NCBI GenBank assembly: GCA_035716135.1
Contig: DASTKD010000425.1
Location: 1 to 6,216 of the forward strand
From: CF-113 sp035716135
Lineage (GTDB): Bacteria; Chloroflexota; Ktedonobacteria; Ktedonobacterales; Ktedonobacteraceae
Length of the DNA stretch: 6,216 bases
Direction: 5' to 3'
In this document: one piece after another, positions 1 to 4,163 of the stretch
How the letters are laid out: each line of letters opens with the position of its first letter
Numbering within the stretch: the first letter of the stretch is position 1
Program-made: the position numbers and the translations under genes
The notes under the pieces: generated by a model
What the model saw: the letters and a program-made list of their open reading frames with translations, nothing else
Databases searched by the model: none
Told to the model about the DNA's origin: nothing

Positions 1-532
1 GTGGGCGCAGGCCCCAGCCATCGAACGGATCATCGATAAAGGCGAGCTTCTTTGGTGGAATACGCGGATCGATCCAGCTTCCATCCTCGTTTCTCCCACG
101 CAGCCCGGCTTTGCCAAAAACATCATGCACCGGTACATCGCTGCCAAGCTCAGCCATTAGTGGTGCGAAAGGCCAGCCGAAGCGTCCCGCGATCGTGCGC
201 GTCGCGTAGCCATAGTTGCTATAATCTTCAAACAGGGGGATGGAGCCATCCTGAACGCGGCGGCGAATGCTGTTAGCAACGGGCTGGATGCCTTCCAATC
301 CAACATAGGTTGTTTCCAGTTTTGATATTAAATCATTGGCTGCCAGGGCTTCTTCGATGGATGCGCCGCCATTCATGGTGCAAAAATGGTGCTTGATGCG
401 GTCTCGCTGGCGAATCACTTCGCGGGCAATGGTATACGGACGCCGGGTATAGCTAAAACCACCCCAGCACACCTGCATTCCCGTGTGGATGTACTTTTCT
501 ACCGCCTCGCGCGCGGTCATTATCTCTGCCAT
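1..532 (-). CDS. CoA-transferase family I, alpha subunit (glutaconate CoA-transferase subunit A-like), N-terminal part
   Basis: Partial: the first 177 codons are present and the reading frame runs off the left edge with no stop. Family members of this type are about 300 residues long. They form the alpha half of an alpha/beta enzyme that moves CoA between carboxylic acids; the catalytic glutamate sits in the beta subunit, expected further left, outside the window. Seen in the translation: an N-terminal helix (MAEIMTAREAVEKYIHTGMQ), the glycine turn WGGFSYTRRPY at about residues 23-33, followed by the helix TIAREVIRQR, and IDDPFDGW near residue 168. These resemble glutaconate CoA-transferase subunit A, including its GGF-xx-x-R-K-P-Y segment and its IDNPF segment. 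IpdA-type CoA hydrolases are a related alternative, so the substrate is open. The start is chosen because AAGGAG lies 6 nt upstream of the ATG, inside the end of the upstream gene (13-bp overlap), which points to coupled translation. Confidence 0.85.
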   Translation of the reverse strand, partial: MAEIMTAREAVEKYIHTGMQVCWGGFSYTRRPYTIAREVIRQRDRIKHHFCTMNGGASIEEALAANDLISKLETTYVGLEGIQPVANSIRRRVQDGSIPLFEDYSNYGYATRTIAGRFGWPFAPLMAELGSDVPVHDVFGKAGLRGRNEDGSWIDPRIPPKKLAFIDDPFDGWGLRP

Positions 533-852
533 ACTACGCTCCTTGTGCTCTCCGTAACGTCTTGCGTTGAAACCGGCTGTGCCTGCTCGGACGGCTGGCG
601 CAGTAGCGTTTCGATTTCGGCCATACCTGCCTGGAGTTCGTCAACCACCTGCGCGAGTGATGCATGGGCGTTGCTCAGTTCGTCTTCGATGAGTTGACGA
701 TCCTGCTCGCTCATTGATGTGAGAGCATCACCGAGGTCGCGCATACTGGCGGGGACACGCATCAAGGGTATGCCGAGGTGGCTCAAATCCACTTCGATGG
801 TGTTGAGGAGCCAGATAGCGCGCATGGCCCGGCTCCATTCCTGCTTTGACAT
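520..852 (-). CDS. Small helical protein of unknown function, coupled to the CoA-transferase
   Basis: A 110-residue protein I do not recognise. It has no signal peptide and no membrane segment. Residues about 47-85 (from MSEQDRQ to EIETLLRQ) are rich in Glu, Gln, Ala and Leu with hydrophobic residues in a coiled-coil-like spacing. The last 20 residues are polar and probably disordered. The ATG is preceded by AGAAGG with a 7-nt gap, a good ribosome binding site. Its end overlaps the CoA-transferase start by 13 bp, and its own start lies 118 bp after the transporter stop, so it sits in the middle of the unit. That arrangement supports a real gene. A role as an accessory or assembly factor of the CoA-transferase is only a guess from position. 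Confidence 0.65.
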   Translation of the reverse strand: MSKQEWSRAMRAIWLLNTIEVDLSHLGIPLMRVPASMRDLGDALTSMSEQDRQLIEDELSNAHASLAQVVDELQAGMAEIETLLRQPSEQAQPVSTQDVTESTRSVVWQR

Positions 853-913
853 ACGACATCCTTCTTTTGATGAAATAGCGTTGGAAATGTTCTACAAACA
901 AACAGTCCTGAAA

Positions 914-940
914 GCCTCCGGCCAGCATACGACCAGAGGC
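914..940 (-). other. Intercistronic hairpin between transporter and small gene
   Basis: On the minus-strand transcript this is a 10-bp stem (two of the pairs are G-U) with a 7-nt loop, followed by TTTC and then T-rich but interrupted sequence (TGTTTGTTTG). It lies 31 nt past the transporter stop. The missing uninterrupted U-run makes it a weak terminator at best. It may act as a partial terminator or an mRNA-stabilising stem that lowers expression of the downstream genes relative to the transporter. A smaller 5-bp hairpin (949-962) lies between it and the transporter stop. Confidence 0.45.
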
Positions 941-970
941 CCCCAGGCGCAACATCAGTTGCGGACTACT

Positions 971-1585
971 CTAGCCCATAGGGAATACGGGCAACTTGAA
1001 CCGCGAATTGACTCCGGCGAGAACACCCGCTGCCGCGGTATACCAGGCCAGCAGAGCGGTGATAATGCCAAGCCACCCGCCGACTTGCGTCATGCCAGTT
1101 CCGCCTCCCAGCGCCCCGATGGTGAGGAACAGGTAGGTAAGGGTCAAGACGCCAAAGACGCCAACCAGAGCGCCGTTCAGCCTGAATGTTCCCAGGAACA
1201 TGTAGAACGTGAAGATCGTCCAACCCAGCAAGTAGACGCCAATCGCGGTAGCTCCTGCCAGGTCAGCCAGGCTCTTGCCTCCGAAAAGGGGTAAAAGGGA
1301 AAATCCCAGTGAAATCCAGAAGCCGCCATACGAGGAGAAAGCGGTAGCGCCGAAAGTGTTGCCGCTGCGGAACTCCCACATACCGGCGCAAAACTGAGCG
1401 AAGCCGCCATAGAATAGAGCGAGGCCGAGAACCATGGCCCCTCCCGTACCTTGCGTGAGGATGAAACCAGCGTTAGAGGCGCTGAGAACGAATGTAGTAA
1501 GTGCGAAGCCGCTAAGGCCAAGAGGAGCGGGGTTGGCAATGGCTGGCGCGCGCGATTCGGCGCGCTCAACTGCAACATCTGCCAT
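971..1585 (-). CDS. satP: Acetate/succinate transporter, GPR1/FUN34/YaaH (AceTr) family
   Basis: A complete 204-residue inner-membrane protein with six hydrophobic segments, at about residues 22-42, 50-70, 84-102, 111-131, 137-157 and 168-192. The family signature NPAPLGLSGFALTTF is at residues 18-32, and the second conserved block, GGFAQFCAGMWEFRSGNTFG, starts near residue 60 and continues into ATAFSSYGGFW. Known members (E. coli SatP, fungal Ady2) carry acetate and succinate, driven by the proton gradient; SatP is 188 residues, so this one has a slightly longer N-terminus. The hydrophilic first 17 residues are cytosolic in family models. The ATG has AAAGGTGG upstream with about 9 nt spacing, though this site sits inside a small hairpin. 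It is the first gene of the unit with the helical protein and the CoA-transferase, which fits uptake of a short-chain acid followed by CoA exchange. The symbol is by family resemblance; the substrate is not proven. Confidence 0.93.
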   Translation of the reverse strand: MADVAVERAESRAPAIANPAPLGLSGFALTTFVLSASNAGFILTQGTGGAMVLGLALFYGGFAQFCAGMWEFRSGNTFGATAFSSYGGFWISLGFSLLPLFGGKSLADLAGATAIGVYLLGWTIFTFYMFLGTFRLNGALVGVFGVLTLTYLFLTIGALGGGTGMTQVGGWLGIITALLAWYTAAAGVLAGVNSRFKLPVFPMG

Positions 1586-1602
1586 AAAGGTTTCCCACCT
1601 TT
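1586..1602 (-). promoter_or_regulatory. Hairpin covering the transporter ribosome binding site
   Basis: Directly upstream of the start codon, AAAGGT and ACCTTT form a perfect 6-bp stem around the loop GGGAA in the transcript. The 5' arm is the Shine-Dalgarno sequence itself (AAAGGTGG) and the 3' arm touches the ATG. If folded, it would hide the ribosome site. The stem is short and AT-containing, so it could be temperature- or context-sensitive, or could compete with the rest of the leader. The regulatory role is inferred. Confidence 0.45.
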
Positions 1603-1906
1603 CATAAGTAGACTAGCAAAACATGTACAAACGAGAGTCGGGTACACATCGCGTTGACGCAGGCGCGTCGCCCGCGTAACTGCTTGTCGCGGACAGCCAT
1701 GTCCGTAGAGTAAGGTAGGACCGTCATCCATGATAACCGGTGGATGGCTTCATGTTCGTCTCTGGAAAGACGATAAACGCGCTACAGGACTTGCCGTGAA
1801 GTGGGTGGAGAATAATGCGAGTAGTCCGTTGGGTCTGGCATCCTCCTTTCAAGCCTGATGGAGTCGGTAACTTCCCCTCTTTACTGGTTCTTTGGTTAGT
1901 TACTTA
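1603..1906 (-). promoter_or_regulatory. Long structured 5' leader of the transporter unit
   Basis: This stretch between the predicted transcription start and the transporter holds no convincing gene. It contains a series of inverted repeats: 1656-1669 (5-bp stem, loop 4), 1690-1705 (6 bp, CGGACA/TGTCCG, loop 4), 1725-1746 (6 bp, CATCCA/TGGATG), 1757-1772 (5 bp) and 1867-1903 (6 bp, GTAACT/AGTTAC). A possible closing pair GGACT (1787-1791) with AGTCC (1823-1827) lies between. I could not match it to the conserved cores of TPP, cobalamin, SAM, glycine, lysine, fluoride, ZTP, guanidine or T-box leaders. It could be an unrecognised regulatory RNA or simply a long untranslated region. Several short stems are expected by chance, so the confidence is limited. 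Confidence 0.35.
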
Positions 1907-1912
1907 CAAGAC

Positions 1913-1941
1913 ATTATAGCATAAAATACGCGATTTGTAAG
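1913..1941 (-). promoter_or_regulatory. Sigma-70-type promoter for the transporter unit
   Basis: On the minus strand there is a perfect TATAAT (plus coordinates 1913-1918), preceded at a 17-nt spacing by CTTACA (1936-1941), four of six matches to TTGACA. The predicted start of transcription is near 1906, giving a leader of about 320 nt. No other convincing promoter lies closer to the transporter, but one cannot be ruled out. Confidence 0.55.
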
Positions 1942-2023
1942 GGGGTAATTGGCTTTGTAATATCAATGTAACTTATTCTACTCATAATTCGCCGCTTATA
2001 TCTATCTATGACATGTTGCTCGC

Positions 2024-2053
2024 TTGTCTTTCTTTTCGTTCAGGTGCTACACT
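2024..2053 (+). promoter_or_regulatory. Possible promoter of the DinB-like gene
   Basis: TTGTCT (2024-2029) and TACACT (2048-2053) are separated by 18 nt, each with four of six matches to the sigma-70 consensus. Transcription would start near 2060, about 38 nt before the start codon at 2098. The AT-rich stretch 1942-2023 lies between this site and the oppositely directed promoter at 1913-1941 and may hold shared control sites; I see no clear operator in it. Confidence 0.35.
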
Positions 2054-2097
2054 TATGTTACAAACCGTTGAAAAGGTATGCTGGCGGGAGTATTCAT

Positions 2098-2553
2098 ATG
2101 CCTAAAGATACACGTGAACCCCAGGAAATCCTGACTCATATTATCTCGTCGCGGGTGGCGCTCACATCTGCTATTTTTGGTTTGAGCGAGGAGCAACTGA
2201 TCGCCCCAGGCGCGGCGGGCAAGTGGTCCGTCAAGGACTTGATGGCACATATTGGTCACTGGGAACAAGTGGGTCTGGAAGAACTGCAAATCCACCTGCG
2301 CGGCGAGCGTTCCGGCAAAAATTATCGTGACGCCGTCGCGCTCAACGACGAGTGGGAGGCGGGTTTACAGGCCCTTTCACTACAAGAATCAATCACTATG
2401 TTCGAGGCACCCCACTATCAACTGTTCGGTCTGCTGGCAGCGCTGCCTGCCGAGCGCTGGAACGGCTACGTGCGAGCCTGGGTGCAGGGTGCGACATGGC
2501 ACCACTTCGAGGAACATGCTGAGCAGATTCGCGCCTGGCGACAGAGTTTGTAA
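2098..2553 (+). CDS. DinB-like four-helix-bundle protein
   Basis: A 151-residue cytosolic protein. The start at 2098 is chosen over an in-frame ATG at 2008: it has GGGAG 7 nt upstream, while the extra 30 residues are Cys- and Leu-rich, lack a ribosome site and overlap the promoter. The DinB/YfiT-like fold is suggested by the block GKWSVKDLMAHIGHWEQ (residues 41-57) and the C-terminal WHHFEEHAEQIRAW (134-147). His51 or His54 together with His136 and His140 (HxxxH) match the three-histidine metal site typical of this superfamily. Members include metal-dependent thiol (bacillithiol, mycothiol) S-transferases, maleylpyruvate isomerase and many stress proteins of unknown activity. Which of these applies cannot be read here. 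It is monocistronic, facing away from the transporter unit and converging on the transglycosylase-like gene. Confidence 0.8.
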   Translation: MPKDTREPQEILTHIISSRVALTSAIFGLSEEQLIAPGAAGKWSVKDLMAHIGHWEQVGLEELQIHLRGERSGKNYRDAVALNDEWEAGLQALSLQESITMFEAPHYQLFGLLAALPAERWNGYVRAWVQGATWHHFEEHAEQIRAWRQSL

Positions 2554-2575
2554 GGCTAGCGCGGGGTCGTCCCAC

Positions 2576-2653
2576 CTGCTGTCATCCTGAGCGCAGCGAA
2601 GGATCTCTCGTTGGCAACGCGCAGATCCTTCGCTGCGCTCAGGATGACAGCAG
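2576..2653. repeat. Perfect 31-bp inverted repeat (dispersed palindrome, copy 1)
   Basis: The arms 2576-2606 and 2623-2653 are perfect reverse complements around a 16-nt loop, which itself contains a small CGTT-GGC-AACG hairpin. The core is GTCATCCTGAGCGCAGCGAA. It resembles the widespread bacterial repeats with a TGAGCG-AGCGAA core that lie between genes in many copies. It sits between two convergent genes. Neither strand has a T-run after the stem, so it is not a classical intrinsic terminator, though such a stem in RNA could block exonucleases from either transcript. Confidence 0.9.
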
Positions 2654-2684
2654 TACTCAGGTAAATGCCTCTGAGAGCAGAGCT

Positions 2685-2721
2685 GCCCTGGCTTAGAATC
2701 CTGATTGCAGCCAGGGCTTTT
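2685..2721 (+). terminator. Possible terminator of the DinB-like gene
   Basis: GCCCTGGCT (2685-2693) pairs perfectly with AGCCAGGGC (2709-2717), with a 15-nt loop, and TTTT follows on the plus strand. It lies 132 nt after the DinB-like stop and overlaps the last codons and the stop codon of the opposing gene. The short T-run and long loop make this a moderate candidate. For the minus strand the same stem would follow the end of the coding region but has no T-run. Confidence 0.4.
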
Positions 2722-3760
2722 GCTGGTAGTCTTGTTTGATGATATTAATGTAATTGATCGCGCCAGAGGTATACCAGCTACCGCTAAACCAGAAGCCCAG
2801 GCAGCCCCAGATGTCGCCCGCATGGTAGGACGGATAGCCCGGCGATGGCGTCTGCTGGTACAGATAGTCGGCCCAGCCCTCGTAGCAGTTGCGCAGCCAG
2901 CCATACACGAAGTCCGCATTGAAGGCGGTATCTTGCTGGCTCATGGGCCATTCCGACTTGAAGTAGGTATATTTGATCTGGAGAATGCCGTAGCTCTGGT
3001 AACAACTGCTGCCATTCCACGCTCCCGGCGGGCAAAGGCTCTGGTCGTTGGTGAAATCTCCAAGCTGGCTTTGATGCCAGTTTGACTCCTGTACGGCTTC
3101 GGCGCGCACGATATTAACATCAACGCCCCATTTACACGCGACCCACTGCAAGATTTCGTCGGTGGTACCGGTATAATTGCCTGTCACCCGCCTGCGCAGG
3201 CCGTCCGACTTATCATCCATGCCGATCAACGAGTTCCAGGGTTGCAAACCGCCAATCTGCCCCGCGCTCGGCACATTGTGATTAGCGGTATTGTTGTCCG
3301 GGCGCGGCTCAAACGACGACATATTGACACGGGCCGCGCAAGTACTATCGCTCGGCAATGCGCTGCCAGGCGGAAGCATTGCGCCAGGATTCCCGCTGGG
3401 AGGCGACGTGGGTACGGGAGTTCCTTGCGGCACCGTCGCTGTAGGCGAAAGCGACGATGAGGGTGAGGACGAGGACGTAGGAGATGATGTACTCCCAGGC
3501 GTCGGCGTGCCATATGTCTTATTATATGGAGGAGGAATGGATATGACCGGCGTAGCATCCTGATGAGCCTGAATAGCCGCTATGTTGTAAGCAAGCGAAG
3601 ACGGAGTATTGGCCGGAACAATAACACCTGGCCGCGAGGCCGGTACGAGCGCGTGGGTGAAAAATGTTCCCGCGACAATTAAAATAATGCTCCCTCCAAT
3701 GATAAACGGTAGCGCAGGCGAGAAGCGCTTTAACGAATGGAATGGCTCCCAACGTTTCAT
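2693..3760 (-). CDS. Membrane-anchored or secreted lytic-transglycosylase-like protein
   Basis: A 355-residue protein. A basic start (MKRWEPFHSLKRF) is followed by a membrane segment at about residues 15-37, which acts as a signal peptide or anchor. Residues about 74-135 form a low-complexity Pro/Ser/Thr linker of the kind that spans a cell wall. The C-terminal domain (about 200-345) looks like the lysozyme fold of SLT transglycosylases: IVRAEAVQESNWHQ (catalytic candidate Glu225, in the usual ES motif), SYGILQI at 256-262 in place of the usual GLMQI, and AFNADFVYGWLRNC near 279-292. Such enzymes cleave the MurNAc-GlcNAc bond of peptidoglycan. Six cysteines (141, 209, 243, 253, 292, 320), all outside the membrane, suggest disulfides. 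The start at 3760 has GGGGGA just upstream; a longer in-frame start at 3811 lacks one and overlaps promoter-like sequence. The gene is divergent from the beta-helix gene. Confidence 0.78.
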   Translation of the reverse strand: MKRWEPFHSLKRFSPALPFIIGGSIILIVAGTFFTHALVPASRPGVIVPANTPSSLAYNIAAIQAHQDATPVISIPPPYNKTYGTPTPGSTSSPTSSSSPSSSLSPTATVPQGTPVPTSPPSGNPGAMLPPGSALPSDSTCAARVNMSSFEPRPDNNTANHNVPSAGQIGGLQPWNSLIGMDDKSDGLRRRVTGNYTGTTDEILQWVACKWGVDVNIVRAEAVQESNWHQSQLGDFTNDQSLCPPGAWNGSSCYQSYGILQIKYTYFKSEWPMSQQDTAFNADFVYGWLRNCYEGWADYLYQQTPSPGYPSYHAGDIWGCLGFWFSGSWYTSGAINYINIIKQDYQQKPWLQSGF

Positions 3761-3793
3761 ATTTCCCCCGGAATATCTATTTAAATTTGTGAT

Positions 3794-3815
3794 CTTAACA
3801 TCCCTTAACATTATG
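3794..3815 (-). promoter_or_regulatory. Candidate -10 with tandem TTAACA direct repeats upstream of the transglycosylase-like gene
   Basis: On the plus strand CTTAACA occurs twice (3794-3800 and 3804-3810) with a 10-bp period. Tandem direct repeats one helical turn apart are typical of OmpR/PhoB-family response regulators; TTAACA with a 4-6 nt spacer resembles the Bacillus PhoP box. CATAAT on the minus strand (3810-3815) is a -10 candidate for the gene starting at 3760, but no good -35 is seen at 17 nt. The repeats would then overlap the start of transcription. The site is speculative. Confidence 0.3.
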
Positions 3816-3832
3816 ACGTACTTGACGCCTCT

Positions 3833-3850
3833 TAGTACCTGACTAGTACT
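3833..3850. repeat. Tandem TAGTAC direct repeat, 11-bp period
   Basis: TAGTAC occurs at 3833-3838 and 3844-3849, one helical turn apart; the outer bases also form an AGTAC/GTACT dyad. It lies upstream of the -10 candidate for the minus-strand transglycosylase-like gene, where an activator could bind. No regulator can be named. Confidence 0.35.
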
Positions 3851-3881
3851 GATTGATGATTTTTACCGGCCACCAGTAGCC

Positions 3882-3934
3882 CTGTCATGCTGAGCGCAGC
3901 GAAGCATCTTTGCCCCATCGAATCAGATTCTTCG
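3882..3934 (+). repeat. Degenerate copy 2 of the dispersed palindrome
   Basis: The left arm, 3882-3909, matches the left arm of the palindrome at 2576-2653 over 28 bases with two differences (ATCC to ATGC, and GGAT to GCAT). After a 15-nt spacer, AGATTCTTCG (3925-3934) matches the first ten bases of the expected right arm except for one; beyond that the match is lost. It therefore appears to be an old copy with a decayed right half. Confidence 0.7.
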
Positions 3935-4092
3935 TTATGTACGAACAGCCAGCAGAACCAACTCTATTATCTCCCTGTAATATGTCAAATTGTTTCATAA
4001 AATATCTATATAAACCAGATAATTTCATTATATACTATGATGAAATAAAATTACAATATTTTCATTATTATGAAATCCTTTTTATCAAATCA
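3935..4092. promoter_or_regulatory. AT-rich upstream region with a cluster of TTTCAT/ATGAAA hexamers
   Basis: No gene is supported in this AT-rich stretch. The hexamer TTTCAT occurs at 3993-3998, 4023-4028 and 4060-4065, and its reverse complement at 4040-4045 and 4070-4075: five copies in 83 bp. Two of the pairs form inverted repeats (4022-4046, 7-bp arms; 4060-4075, 6-bp arms with a 4-nt gap). The cluster lies just upstream of the beta-helix promoter and could be a binding array for a regulator or a curved upstream element. Low sequence complexity raises the chance of coincidence. Confidence 0.35.
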
Positions 4093-4144
4093 TTGACAAT
4101 TGAATTTATAAATGCTACGCTCTTCTAAAGTTTGTTGTCAATGA
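4090..4144 (+). promoter_or_regulatory. Promoter of the beta-helix gene bracketed by a 10-bp inverted repeat
   Basis: A perfect TTGACA (4093-4098) is followed after 17 nt by TACGCT (4116-4121), which has only three of six matches but carries an extended TG at 4113-4114. Transcription would start near 4128. The arms TCATTGACAA (4090-4099) and TTGTCAATGA (4135-4144) are perfect reverse complements, so the -35 box is inside one arm and the other lies early in the transcript. The layout suggests an operator pair. The gene's ribosome site (GGGGGAAGG, 4154-4162) follows. Confidence 0.55.
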
Positions 4145-4163
4145 ACTAATAAAGGGGGAAGGC

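Noticed and set aside
1177..1731. 184-residue minus-strand frame overlapping the transporter
   Set aside because: Different frame from the clearly conserved transporter, low-complexity Ser/Leu content, no family match.
1830..1865. Possible SRP-RNA-like core (ATCAGG ... GAAAGGAGG) in the leader
   Set aside because: Lacks the invariant CCGGAA and AGCA parts of the SRP domain and the flanking helix; resemblance is superficial.
2008..2097. Longer N-terminus for the DinB-like protein from the ATG at 2008
   Set aside because: No ribosome binding site, Cys/Leu-rich extension unlike the family, and overlap with the likely promoter; the ATG at 2098 has a good site.
2576..2653. Intrinsic terminator at the 31-bp palindrome
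   Set aside because: No T-run follows the stem on either strand; better explained as a dispersed repeat.
3761..3811. Longer N-terminus for the transglycosylase-like protein from 3811
   Set aside because: No ribosome site upstream and the extension covers the direct repeats and AT-rich promoter sequence; GGGGGA precedes the ATG at 3760.
3910..4128. 72-residue plus-strand reading frame in the AT-rich gap
   Set aside because: Begins with TTG without a ribosome site, has AT-driven Ile/Tyr/Phe-rich composition, and covers the repeat and promoter region.
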